From contig DKIP01000010.1 of assembly GCA_002454335.1 (NCBI GenBank), positions 1-64,000 of the forward strand: DNA of 64,000 nt. Direction: 5' to 3'. The position numbers and the translations under genes are program-made. Under the pieces are notes generated by a model. It did not search any database. It was given only the letters and a program-made list of their open reading frames with translations, and was not told the origin of the DNA. The DNA is from Cytophagaceae bacterium UBA6715. GTDB taxonomy: Bacteria; Bacteroidota; Bacteroidia; Cytophagales; Spirosomataceae. Positions 53,171 through 61,796 of this stretch are shown piece after piece. Each line of letters begins with the position of its first letter. The stretch's first letter is position 1.

Positions 53171-54645
53171 ATAAAATCCAGTTGAGCTTACTTGTAGCCA
53201 TTTGCAGCGGCATTGTATTGCTTCATTTCTACCACTTATCTGCCTATCTAATCAACTTCCCTACTTGGGGAGATGACTTGATCTTTTTATCTTATTCTAA
53301 CGATTTACCAAGTTTCACTTTCCAGGAGTTTTGGAATCGAACATGTGAATTTCATAGTTATATTCACCGCATTGCGATAGCAAGATTAATAACAGCCGTC
53401 TATGCCATTTTTCAACCAGAATTTGATTTTAAAGAATTAACGATATGGGCAAATCTGCTCACCCTTTCGGTATTATATCCCTTAACCAAACTATTAATTC
53501 GCAATCAAATAAACCTTTGGCATTTAGTTGCATTGGTAGCCTTGCTGTATGCCCCCAATGGAAATTTAGACAACTTTGCATTAATCGGTGTTTTACAGCA
53601 CATGAGCTCGCTCGTTTTTCTCATTTGGATAGCTTATGGACTTAGCGATGAGAAACATCGATCATGGGGAATTTGGCTTTCCTTATTGTATCCGATGTTC
53701 AGCACAGAAGGCTTGGCATTTATCCCTTGCACAATTTTATTGTTGATCTATTTACGGGATTCCCGCGTTTGGCTTTATGGTGTAGGTGGGGCGATTGTTT
53801 TCTATTGCTACTTCCTGGGTTATACATCTCCAGAAACTATTCCATCTTCGGGATCACTCGCCGATAAACTTCTCTTTACCATCAAAGGTACAATCGTCTT
53901 TGTGGGTGGAGCAATCAAGAAAGACATGACCCTAAGTGTAATCATGGGAAGTTTATTTGTAGGCTACATTGCGTTCATTATCTGGAAATACCATCAAACA
54001 AAGAACAGTGCATTGCTTTTTTCAGGTTTAATCCTCATCCAACTCATGGCCGTGGGGGCAATGATTACACTAGGCCGCGGGAACGCACAAGCAGGAGATT
54101 TAGATGCCTTATTTTCTGAACGCTTTTCTAGTTATGGGATCGTGTTTATCCTCATTAGCTATTTCGCAGCCATTCAGCCAGCCATGTTCAACTTTTCATC
54201 TACAAGACTATGGCTGCTTATTCCCGCATTGCTTTGGTCGGGCGTTTCTATGGTCGTCGCTGAACCCAAATTAAAAAATCTACATACCCGATTAGTCGCA
54301 GATGCAAGTAATGCATATCACTTCAATACCCATACGCTCTATCGCCTGGCGGAAAAAGAAACCTATCTTCTGAAGAAATCAGGACGCTATACTTTCCCTA
54401 AAGAAGTTATTAAGTTGGCATCAGTCCAAGGAAATCCGCAAGCTATGCAATTAAAGCCTATGCCCGTCTATGAAGTGGACATTCAAGAATATCGAATTGC
54501 TGCGACAGGTATACTTTTGGTCGAACGAGCAAACAAACCATTTCTATTTTTACCTATCAACTCCCTGAGCCACAGTGTTAAAATAAAAAAAGACATCCCC
54601 TTTGATCAGAAGATGTCTCGTTATGTACTGATTCCAACAAATTAA
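53167..54645 (+). CDS. Polytopic membrane protein, possible GT-C glycosyltransferase
   Basis: The protein has 492 residues with about ten hydrophobic segments and a C-terminal soluble tail of about 100 residues. The first extracytoplasmic loop carries FPTWGDDLIFLSYS, an acidic pair placed as in GT-C glycosyltransferases, and EFHSYIHRIAIARLI. I do not recognise a named family. It is coupled to mscS and ends directly against convergent leuA with no base between stops. Confidence 0.65.
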   Translation: MNKIQLSLLVAICSGIVLLHFYHLSAYLINFPTWGDDLIFLSYSNDLPSFTFQEFWNRTCEFHSYIHRIAIARLITAVYAIFQPEFDFKELTIWANLLTLSVLYPLTKLLIRNQINLWHLVALVALLYAPNGNLDNFALIGVLQHMSSLVFLIWIAYGLSDEKHRSWGIWLSLLYPMFSTEGLAFIPCTILLLIYLRDSRVWLYGVGGAIVFYCYFLGYTSPETIPSSGSLADKLLFTIKGTIVFVGGAIKKDMTLSVIMGSLFVGYIAFIIWKYHQTKNSALLFSGLILIQLMAVGAMITLGRGNAQAGDLDALFSERFSSYGIVFILISYFAAIQPAMFNFSSTRLWLLIPALLWSGVSMVVAEPKLKNLHTRLVADASNAYHFNTHTLYRLAEKETYLLKKSGRYTFPKEVIKLASVQGNPQAMQLKPMPVYEVDIQEYRIAATGILLVERANKPFLFLPINSLSHSVKIKKDIPFDQKMSRYVLIPTN

Positions 54646-55785
54646 TTATCCAATTAATTCTTTCAAATCTTCGTCGTGAATCATTTTACGTGCATCCGCC
54701 ATTAAGAGGAAACGCGTGTAAATCTTATCCAATTCGGGTTTCTCAAAATCAAAACCTAGGAGACTTAGGCGGTGGCGTAACGCCGCGCGACCAGAACGCG
54801 AAGTTAAAACAATCGCGGACGAAGGAACTCCAACATCCTCTGGATTCATGATTTCATAATTTTGGGCATGCTTCAAGAACCCATCTTGGTGAATTCCCGA
54901 CGAGTGAGCAAATGCATTGGCCCCTACAACAGCCTTATTAGCTTGCACGGGCATACCCATTAAATTGGAAACTAAACAACTTGTCGGATAAAGATACTTG
55001 GGATTAATTCCTGTCGAATAACCCAAATCCTTATGCACATTTAAAATCATGGCAACTTCTTCCAAAGAAGTATTACCAGCACGTTCTCCGATTCCATTTA
55101 TGGTCACCTCTACCTGGCGAGCTCCTGCTTGAATCCCTGCAATCGTGTTAGCCGTTGCCAAACCTAAATCGTTGTGGTTATGCATCGAAATCGTCGCCTT
55201 ATTAATATTATCCACATGCTCGTACAAATAAGAAATACGATCATACATTTGATTAGGCAATAAATAACCCGTCGTATCTGGCAAGTTAACAACCGTTGCA
55301 CCCGCTTTGATTACTTCAGATGTCAATTTGGCTAAGAAAGGTAAATCTGCCCGACCGGCATCTTCAGCAAAAAACTCCACATCCTCAACGAAAGATTTCG
55401 CATATTTGACAGCCCAAACACCCCGTTCAATAATTTCCTCGCGTGTCGAATTGAACTTATGCTTAATATGTACATCGGATGCTCCGATTCCCGTATGAAT
55501 ACGAGGACGACGCGCAGGTTTCAGTGCTTCTACAGCAGCATCGATATCTTCTTTTTTAGCACGGGTCAAAGCACAAATGGTAGGATCAGACACCGCTTCA
55601 GCTATAGCTCTGACCGAGGCAAAATCACCTGGAGATGAGATAGGAAAACCCGCCTCAATGATATCAACGCCCAACTTCTCGAGCTCCAAGGCAACTTCAA
55701 CTTTTTCCTCTCGGTTTAATTGACAGCCGGGAACCTGTTCCCCATCACGTAAGGTAGTATCAAAGATTTGAATGCGGTTGCTCAT
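54646..55785 (-). CDS. leuA: 2-isopropylmalate synthase, short form
   Basis: The protein has 379 residues, against about 510 for the common form. The catalytic barrel is complete: IFDTTLRDGEQVPGCQL, DIIEAGFPISSPGDF, the metal-binding MHNHNDLGLATANT, and NGIGERAGNTSLEEV. FAHSSGIHQDGFLK is also present. It ends soon after the linker region, so the C-terminal LeuA dimer/regulatory domain is missing. It condenses acetyl-CoA with 2-ketoisovalerate to start leucine synthesis. Short LeuA forms exist in Bacteroidota; citramalate synthase is a possible alternative. Confidence 0.88.
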   Translation of the reverse strand: MSNRIQIFDTTLRDGEQVPGCQLNREEKVEVALELEKLGVDIIEAGFPISSPGDFASVRAIAEAVSDPTICALTRAKKEDIDAAVEALKPARRPRIHTGIGASDVHIKHKFNSTREEIIERGVWAVKYAKSFVEDVEFFAEDAGRADLPFLAKLTSEVIKAGATVVNLPDTTGYLLPNQMYDRISYLYEHVDNINKATISMHNHNDLGLATANTIAGIQAGARQVEVTINGIGERAGNTSLEEVAMILNVHKDLGYSTGINPKYLYPTSCLVSNLMGMPVQANKAVVGANAFAHSSGIHQDGFLKHAQNYEIMNPEDVGVPSSAIVLTSRSGRAALRHRLSLLGFDFEKPELDKIYTRFLLMADARKMIHDEDLKELIG

Positions 55786-55810
55786 ATTGTTTTGTTTGCT
55801 AAATCGAACA

Positions 55811-55842
55811 CAAAACTAAATTAAATACATATAGCAAACAAA
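55811..55842 (-). promoter_or_regulatory. Promoter of leuA
   Basis: On the minus strand, TTTG (55839-55842), a 20-nt spacer and TAGTTTTG (55811-55818) match the Bacteroidota pattern. It lies 26 bp before the leuA start, giving leuA its own transcript separate from the upstream cassette. Confidence 0.6.
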
Positions 55843-55895
55843 AAATTCAGGCTTACAGAAATGTGAATTTTAGACTAATAATCCACTAAAACACA

Positions 55896-55932
55896 AAAAA
55901 TTAGACCCGCAAGGAATATAAGTCTAATTTTT
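55896..55932 (-). terminator. Terminator after the carbamoyltransferase cassette
   Basis: An 11-bp stem AAAAATTAGAC/GTCTAATTTTT with a 15-nt loop lies 75 bp past the SxtJ-like gene stop and ends in A/T tracts. Confidence 0.7.
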
Positions 55933-56006
55933 AATTCTATTTAAGACAAATAATCTATTCAATTGAAAATAGAGAGAAAAGAATTTTATTAAATAAATCT
56001 AATTTA

Positions 56007-56372
56007 TTACCAAATATTCTTCAAATCCTTCGCTTCATAGGTATGATTCCTTGTCTCATAAATGGAATCCCCAGCCTGTGGCTTCAATTTCAAGTTGTCA
56101 GCCTTTTGAAGAAAGCGCATTAACAAAGCAATGGGAGTCAAAAAGACAAAGAAGATTATTGTCAACAATACATAACCGTTGACACGTCCCAAAATTTGAG
56201 CAAATTTCAACCAGAACCGCGCAAGCAATTCAGCAAAGGTATCGGACAATAAAGCGAGCAAACCAATTCCAAATGCAATTTGGGCCAACAAATTTACATG
56301 AAAAAGTAAGCTAAATGCCACAAGGCCTACCACGATTGACAGGATAGTTTGAGCAGGATTTTGCTTTTTCAT
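56007..56372 (-). CDS. SxtJ family membrane protein
   Basis: The protein has 121 residues with about three hydrophobic segments (ILSIVVGLVAFSLLFHVNLL, LAQIAFGIGLLALLSDTFAE, YVLLTIIFFVFLTPIALLMR). The segment LARFWLKFAQILGRVNGYVL and the C-terminal lysine-rich tail fit the SxtJ family, named from saxitoxin clusters but widespread next to NodU/CmcH carbamoyltransferases. Its biochemical role is unknown. It is 3 bp after the DUF5989 gene and closes the cassette. Confidence 0.8.
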   Translation of the reverse strand: MKKQNPAQTILSIVVGLVAFSLLFHVNLLAQIAFGIGLLALLSDTFAELLARFWLKFAQILGRVNGYVLLTIIFFVFLTPIALLMRFLQKADNLKLKPQAGDSIYETRNHTYEAKDLKNIW

Positions 56373-56375
56373 TGG

Positions 56376-56525
56376 CTAAAATAAGGTATAAATGAATGGC
56401 GCTAGCGCGGAGCCACCACCTACAACAATCAAAAGACCTATCAGTAAGAGGACGATAATAACAGGGGTTAGCCACCACTTCTTACGCTCTCTCATGAAAT
56501 TCCACAAATCACTTAAAAAATCCAT
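56376..56525 (-). CDS. DUF5989 (SxtK-like) small membrane protein
   Basis: The protein is only 49 residues from the ATG at 56525. It starts MDFLSDLWNFMRERKKWWL, has one helix WLTPVIIVLLLIGLLIVVGG, and ends SALAPFIYTLF, the full DUF5989 pattern. An in-frame upstream start exists but would run into the carbamoyltransferase gene end. It lies 14 bp after that gene. Similar peptides accompany carbamoyltransferase and SxtJ proteins, so it is probably a membrane subunit of one complex. That last point is inference. Confidence 0.85.
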   Translation of the reverse strand: MDFLSDLWNFMRERKKWWLTPVIIVLLLIGLLIVVGGGSALAPFIYTLF

Positions 56526-56539
56526 ATGATTCCAATTTA

Positions 56540-58405
56540 TTAATCTAGCACAAATTCTGTTTTCCAATCGTCCGTTTCTTTCCAAAGCGGCTGCATTTTT
56601 TTGTCAAAAATGTAATTTCCCACAACCAAATAATCCATCTCTGTTCGCATTAAACAGCGATAAGCATCCGCAGGCGTACAAACGATTGGCTCACCACGTA
56701 CGTTGAAACTCGTATTCACAACAACCCCAACACCCGTTTTCGCTTTAAAGTCCGAAATCAACTGATGATAGCGGGGATTCGTTTCCGCATGAACGGTTTG
56801 AATACGCGCAGAGTAATCAATATGCGTAATCGAAGGCAAGTCAGAACGCAGGAAATATAGCTTATCCATCATATCCAATTGCTCATAATTTTCGGGCATG
56901 GTATTCCGACGGCTTGGTAATACCCCATGAACCAATAACATATATGGCGAAATTGTATCGCATTCAAAATACTCGGACACATCTTCAGCCAATACGGAAG
57001 GCGCAAAAGGTCGGAAGCCTTCGCGGTATTTAATCTTTAAATTGAGCTTCTTTTGCATCTCTGGGTTTCTTGGATCCCCCAAAATACTTCTGCCACCTAA
57101 TGCGCGCGGACCAAACTCCATGCGCCCCTGAAACCAACCAATGACATTTCCTTGTGCAATCAGCTCCGCGGTTTGGGCAGATACATTTGCGAAATCCGGA
57201 TGATAAGTAAAGACAGCTTGATGTTGCTTAGCCATCTGCTCAATTTCTTTGTCGGAGTACGAGGGTCCCAAATATGAACCTGCCATTGCGTCCATCTTCG
57301 TGGAATCAATGATTCTTTCCTGACCAAAATAAATATAATGGGCAGCCAATGCCGCACCTAAAGCTCCACCTGCATCACCTGCAGCTGGCTGAATAAATAC
57401 TTCTTCAAAAATTCCTGCATCCTTTAACTTGCCATTCGCCACACAATTTAGGGCAACCCCTCCTGCTAATACGCAAGCTTTAGCCCCCGTAAGGCGCTTC
57501 GCTTCTTGTGCCATTAAAATGACAATTTCTTCTGTAATTTCCTGAATGGCCAATCCCAGATCACAATGCTTTTGCGCTAAATTGGACTCTGACTCACGCG
57601 TCGGAAATCCGAATAAGACTTCCCATTTTGCATCATGAATCATGCGTAAACCTGTTGCGTAGTTAAAATAATCTTGGTTCAGCCAAATAGATCCATCCGG
57701 CTTAATTTTAACCAATACTTCTCGAATGAGCGTTTTATATTTTTCAACTTCCGGGGAACCATGCCGACCGTAAGGTGCTAAACCCATTAATTTATATTCA
57801 CCAGAGTTTACTTTGAAACCCAGGAAATAGGTAAATGCTGAATACAATAATCCCAACGAATGGGGAAACTTCAACTCTTTGAGTATGGACAATTGCTTTC
57901 CTTTCCCGTGACCGATGGAAGCTGTGGCCCACTCACCTACACCATCTAGTGTTAAAATGGCTGCATCCTCAAAAGGAGAAGGATAAAATGCACTTGCCGC
58001 GTGTGACAGGTGATGTTCAGGAAACAATAATTTAACCTGCTTTTTATCAAACTTTTGAATGGCGAAAAGCTCATCATAAAGCATCCGCTTTAAAAACATT
58101 TTTTCCTTTAACCACACAGGAATGGCAGTCAAAAAAGAATAAAGGCCTTTGGGTGAGAATGCATAATAGGTCTCGAGCAGCCGCTCCATTTTCAACAAGG
58201 GTTTGTCATAAAAGACAATCGCATCCAAATCACTCAATTGGATACCTGCCTCCGACAAACAGTAACGAACGGCATGCGCTGGGAAAGCTGGATCATGTTT
58301 GATCCGAGTAAAACGCTCTTCCTGTGCTGCAGCTACAATCTCACCATTTTCAATGTATGCCGCAGCCGAATCGTGATAGAAAGCTGAAATACCTAAAATC
58401 TTCAA
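56540..58405 (-). CDS. NodU/CmcH family carbamoyltransferase
   Basis: The protein has 621 residues. The N-terminal Kae1/ASKHA-like domain starts MKILGISAFYHDSAAAYIEN, with the metal-binding histidines of PEHHLSHAASAFY near residue 130 and LTLDGVGEW, GEYKLMGLAPYG and GGVALNCVANG. The C-terminal carbamoyltransferase domain has GRMEFGPRALGGRSIL near 427 and the terminal VVVNTSFNVRGEPIVCTP. These enzymes move a carbamoyl group from carbamoyl phosphate, through carbamoyl-adenylate, to a hydroxyl of a sugar or secondary metabolite. The acceptor is unknown. Its neighbours DUF5989, SxtJ and an SGNH hydrolase suggest a membrane-linked acceptor. Confidence 0.92.
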   Translation of the reverse strand: MKILGISAFYHDSAAAYIENGEIVAAAQEERFTRIKHDPAFPAHAVRYCLSEAGIQLSDLDAIVFYDKPLLKMERLLETYYAFSPKGLYSFLTAIPVWLKEKMFLKRMLYDELFAIQKFDKKQVKLLFPEHHLSHAASAFYPSPFEDAAILTLDGVGEWATASIGHGKGKQLSILKELKFPHSLGLLYSAFTYFLGFKVNSGEYKLMGLAPYGRHGSPEVEKYKTLIREVLVKIKPDGSIWLNQDYFNYATGLRMIHDAKWEVLFGFPTRESESNLAQKHCDLGLAIQEITEEIVILMAQEAKRLTGAKACVLAGGVALNCVANGKLKDAGIFEEVFIQPAAGDAGGALGAALAAHYIYFGQERIIDSTKMDAMAGSYLGPSYSDKEIEQMAKQHQAVFTYHPDFANVSAQTAELIAQGNVIGWFQGRMEFGPRALGGRSILGDPRNPEMQKKLNLKIKYREGFRPFAPSVLAEDVSEYFECDTISPYMLLVHGVLPSRRNTMPENYEQLDMMDKLYFLRSDLPSITHIDYSARIQTVHAETNPRYHQLISDFKAKTGVGVVVNTSFNVRGEPIVCTPADAYRCLMRTEMDYLVVGNYIFDKKMQPLWKETDDWKTEFVLD

Positions 58406-58464
58406 ATCAAAAAGCTTTTAATGTCAACGAAAAGACAAAAATAATCAAAAATATGGCTTTCGTC

Positions 58465-59571
58465 TTATCTATTTAAGAAGCTGGTACTTGATTCTGCAAT
58501 GATTTGACCTACTCGAATCGAACCCGCATTCGTGAAATGCATCGGATCGTAAAAATAACGAGAATCTTTAGGCAACAAATGGGCCAAATCAATGCATGCA
58601 ATCCTTTGTTCAAGCGCAATATGACGAAGCTCCTCATTATAAAGCTCAAGCTTTTCCCAATACAAAGCGCCATTCATCTCATTGGAAACCTTATAAGTTG
58701 CCAAATTTGTACCCGTAACAGGATCAATGCCTTCTCCTAACAATAAGGGCTGCGTAATCAAAACGGGCTTAATCCCGTTGGAGTTACATAAGGCAACCAA
58801 TTGTTCAATCCGTTTGCGATAGGCGGGTATGAGCTGTTTTTGCTTCACTATGACTGTATTACGTTGGGTATCAGAAAGCAACAACGTGTTTTGCGGATTA
58901 AGTTTTTCAATCTTATCAACAAAAATCTTTTGATTTCGAGCCTTGAGCGCCTTTGATAGGTTATAAATTAAATTGGCAAGCTCTGAATGATTCGACAATG
59001 TCAAAAACGCATTTTTAAACCAACCATTTTGTTCCATTTGAACCGATTTCCCCAGCACCATCCGATTATCAAATTGGTTCAAATCTTGTCGGTCCATGTC
59101 ATTCACCCCCACCAAAAAGTAAATGTAATCCGGCTTATATTTTAACACAACATCCTTCAATAACAACAAATGGCCAAAACTGGAATGGCCATTAAGGCCT
59201 GCATTATTTACCCAAATTTTGGCTTGCTTCTTTCTTAATTCAGACTGCATCACCTGAGGCCAGGCCTTATCTTCGGAAATGAAAAAACATTCAGTCGTAC
59301 TTCCGCCCACCGTAATAATTTTAAGAAATGACTTATCTCGAGGCATTTCTTCCCCACGAAATCCCATCGAATTTTTTTTATGCACGATGACCGAATCAAA
59401 ACAAGCATAGCTGTTTGTGAATTGATACGATTGATTGATGGGCAAAACAATTTTGTCCCCCTTGATTCGGAACGGAATGGGATTGTAAATGCGCAACAAT
59501 ACTTCAAGTGCGAACGCAATGAAAACGAGCAAATAACCTACGTAGAGCGTTGATTTCAAGATTTTACGCAT
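58465..59571 (-). CDS. Membrane-anchored SGNH/GDSL hydrolase-like protein
   Basis: The protein has 368 residues. One N-terminal helix (LYVGYLLVFIAFALEVLLRI) anchors an extracytoplasmic domain. The four SGNH blocks are visible: GGSTTEC with the nucleophile serine near residue 90, the glycine block NNAGLNGHSS, VGVNDMD near 155, and DPMHFTNAG near 341 with the Asp-His pair. Such enzymes are esterases or acyl-group transferases on glycans. It precedes the carbamoyltransferase gene by 59 bp in the same orientation and follows ilvA by 60 bp. A role in tailoring the same surface polymer is inference. Confidence 0.85.
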   Translation of the reverse strand: MRKILKSTLYVGYLLVFIAFALEVLLRIYNPIPFRIKGDKIVLPINQSYQFTNSYACFDSVIVHKKNSMGFRGEEMPRDKSFLKIITVGGSTTECFFISEDKAWPQVMQSELRKKQAKIWVNNAGLNGHSSFGHLLLLKDVVLKYKPDYIYFLVGVNDMDRQDLNQFDNRMVLGKSVQMEQNGWFKNAFLTLSNHSELANLIYNLSKALKARNQKIFVDKIEKLNPQNTLLLSDTQRNTVIVKQKQLIPAYRKRIEQLVALCNSNGIKPVLITQPLLLGEGIDPVTGTNLATYKVSNEMNGALYWEKLELYNEELRHIALEQRIACIDLAHLLPKDSRYFYDPMHFTNAGSIRVGQIIAESSTSFLNR

Positions 59572-59631
59572 GGATTTCGGAATTAAATAACAAAGCTAGC
59601 CTGTCAAGTACGAAAATCAAAACGCAAAGGT

Positions 59632-60630
59632 TTAATTATGAGCTAATGCTTTAATTTCCGGGAAACGTTTGGTATCAAAATTACCTCCAGAAATAACACA
59701 AACAATCGTTTTCCCTTGAATTTCCGAACGTATTTGTTCAAGTGCAGCCACAGATAATGCACCGGCAGGCTCCACAATCATGCCATAGTATTGATACAAA
59801 TCCAACATGGTTTGACAGAGCACCTGCTTTTCTACGACCAACATACGATCCAGTACTTTTTCACATATACCAAAGGTCTTTGCTCCTACCCGCTTAACGG
59901 AGGCTCCATCAACAAAGGAATCGATGGAATCTAAGGTAACCACCTGATGGGCCAGGAGACTTTCCGACATGGAGGGAGCCAAAGCAGGTTCCACACCGAT
60001 TAATTTAGTATCTGGAGAAAGGGCTTCTAACACCAAACCTGAACCTGCAGCAAGCCCGCCTCCACCAATAGCCACCAACATAAAATCAGCAGGGCTGGGT
60101 AATTGATTTACGATTTCTAATGCAACTGTTGCTTGCCCAGCTATGATATCATAATCATCAAAAGGCGGAATAAATATGGACTTATTTTGTTGGCAAAATG
60201 TTTGCGCTGCTTCAAATGCCTCGTCATAGGTATTGCCCACTAATTTAATTCGAACTTTTTCCTTGCCGTGAAAACGAACAGCTTCAACCTTTTGTAAGGG
60301 AGTTGTTTTCGGCATAAAAATATAAGCTTGAATACCAAGCAACGCACAAGAAAGTGCAACCCCTTGCGCATGATTACCCGCAGATGCGGCTACAACTCCG
60401 TGGGAACGAAGCTCAGCAGGAATGTTAGCGATTTTGTGAAAGGCACCACGTATCTTATATGAACGAACCTCTTGAAGGTCCTCTCGTTTAAGAAATATCG
60501 CGGCACCAAAGCTTTCGGACAATCTGGGAGCATACAACAAAGGTGTTTTCAGAACGACGTCCTGAATTTGTTGGGCTGCTTGTTTGATTTGATGAAGGCT
60601 TGGAACGTTTGTTAATTTGTTGAATTCCAT
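59632..60630 (-). CDS. ilvA: Threonine ammonia-lyase without C-terminal regulatory domain
   Basis: From the ATG at 60630 the protein has 332 residues, against about 410 or more for biosynthetic IlvA. The PLP fold is complete: RSYKIRGA with the cofactor lysine at residue 59, SAGNHAQGVALSC, the phosphate loop GGGGLAAGSGL, and SGGNFDTKRF near the end. It stops there, so the ACT-like domain that binds isoleucine is absent, and no remnant is seen in the 60 bp downstream. It deaminates threonine (or serine) to 2-ketobutyrate for isoleucine. The ilv context supports a biosynthetic role; a catabolic deaminase is the alternative. Confidence 0.88.
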   Translation of the reverse strand: MEFNKLTNVPSLHQIKQAAQQIQDVVLKTPLLYAPRLSESFGAAIFLKREDLQEVRSYKIRGAFHKIANIPAELRSHGVVAASAGNHAQGVALSCALLGIQAYIFMPKTTPLQKVEAVRFHGKEKVRIKLVGNTYDEAFEAAQTFCQQNKSIFIPPFDDYDIIAGQATVALEIVNQLPSPADFMLVAIGGGGLAAGSGLVLEALSPDTKLIGVEPALAPSMSESLLAHQVVTLDSIDSFVDGASVKRVGAKTFGICEKVLDRMLVVEKQVLCQTMLDLYQYYGMIVEPAGALSVAALEQIRSEIQGKTIVCVISGGNFDTKRFPEIKALAHN

Positions 60631-60636
60631 GCCCTG

Positions 60637-60666
60637 CAAATGTACAAAAAACTGCTATGCAAGCAA
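60637..60666 (-). promoter_or_regulatory. Promoter of ilvA
   Basis: On the minus strand, TTG (60664-60666), a 19-nt spacer and TACATTTG (60637-60644) match the Bacteroidota pattern. The ATG follows the -7 box by only 6 bp, so the transcript may be leaderless or nearly so. Confidence 0.6.
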
Positions 60667-60673
60667 TAAAAAA

Positions 60674-60700
60674 AGTCGCCCAGGTTAGACCCGGGCGACT
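60674..60700 (-). terminator. Terminator after ilvC
   Basis: An 8-bp GC-rich stem AGTCGCCC/GGGCGACT with an 11-nt loop is followed on the minus strand by seven T residues, 20 bp past the ilvC stop. Confidence 0.9.
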
Positions 60701-60720
60701 CGATCAAAACTACATCAAAA

Positions 60721-61764
60721 TTAGTTATTTTCAGGGCGTAAGCTACGTACAGCAGCTCCCGCTCTCCACATTTCTGAATCACGCAATTCTTGTAATTCAG
60801 CCTCTAATTTCACGCGATAATCCGGTTGAGAGTTCAATGTAATTGAACGCTCAGCTTCCGCTTGTGTTTTCACGGAATTATATAATTTCTCGAATACAGG
60901 CTTCGAAGCATCACGGAATGGCTTCCACCAATCCAAAGCACCACGTTGAGCTGTTGTTGAGCAGTTGGCATACATCCAATCCATTCCATTCTCAGCAACT
61001 AATGGCATCAATGACTGCGTCAATTCTTCCACTGTTTCGTTGAATGCCTCTGAAGGTGAGTGACCATTCTCACGCAATACTTCGTATTGTGCTGCGAAGA
61101 TACCTTGGATAGCACCCATCAAAGTTCCACGCTCACCGGTTAAGTCAGAGGTAACTTCTTTGTAAAAATCTGTTTCGAATAAATAGCCTGAACCTACACC
61201 GATTGCCATGGCGATACATTTCTCACGTGCTTTTCCAGTTGCATCTTGATATACGGCGAAAGAAGAGTTCAAGCCTTTACCAGCTACGAACAAACGACGT
61301 AATGAAGTACCTGAACCTTTGGGAGCAGCTAAGAATACATCCACATCTGCTGGAGGAACGATACCTGTTTTCTCCTTGTATGTGATTCCGAATCCATGTG
61401 AGAAATAAAGTGACTTACCAGCAGTCAAATATTTCTTAACCGTAGGCCATAATTCGATTTGAGCCGCATCAGAAAGTAAGTAACAAATGATTGTTCCTCT
61501 TTCCAAAGCCTCTTCAATTTCAAATAAAGTCACACCCGGAACCCAACCATCAGCGACAGCCTTGTCATAAGTTTTACCTTTACGTTGACCTACAATCACA
61601 TTCAGACCATTGTCTTTCATGTTCAATGCTTGTCCTGGACCTTGCACGCCGTAACCAATTACAGCGATTGTTTGATCAGCTAATACTTGTCTAGCTTTCT
61701 CTAATGGGAACTCTTCTCTTGTTACGATGTCTTCAACAACTCCACCGAAATTAATCTTTGCCAT
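60721..61764 (-). CDS. ilvC: Ketol-acid reductoisomerase (NADP+)
   Basis: From the ATG at 61764 (MAKINFGG) the protein has 347 residues, the class I size. The Rossmann motif GYGVQGPGQALNMKDNG and the cofactor loop VGQRKGKTYD are present. FFSHGF-type SLYFSHGFGI and the metal-binding acidic segments (DLTGERGTLMG, EAFNETVEELTQ) follow. It converts acetolactate or acetohydroxybutyrate to dihydroxy acids for valine, leucine and isoleucine. It lies 32 bp after ilvN and ends the ilvBNC unit. Confidence 0.96.
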   Translation of the reverse strand: MAKINFGGVVEDIVTREEFPLEKARQVLADQTIAVIGYGVQGPGQALNMKDNGLNVIVGQRKGKTYDKAVADGWVPGVTLFEIEEALERGTIICYLLSDAAQIELWPTVKKYLTAGKSLYFSHGFGITYKEKTGIVPPADVDVFLAAPKGSGTSLRRLFVAGKGLNSSFAVYQDATGKAREKCIAMAIGVGSGYLFETDFYKEVTSDLTGERGTLMGAIQGIFAAQYEVLRENGHSPSEAFNETVEELTQSLMPLVAENGMDWMYANCSTTAQRGALDWWKPFRDASKPVFEKLYNSVKTQAEAERSITLNSQPDYRVKLEAELQELRDSEMWRAGAAVRSLRPENN

Positions 61765-61796
61765 TTTTTTGTTTTTTAATTTATATACTATTTCGA

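Noticed and set aside
56007..59571. Saxitoxin biosynthesis cluster
   Set aside because: Only sxtI/J/K-like genes are present; the polyketide synthase-like and amidinotransferase genes are absent.
59632..60630. Possible frameshift that truncated ilvA
   Set aside because: The 60 bp downstream hold no continuation of the regulatory domain in any frame, and the end is clean, so it looks like a genuinely short form.
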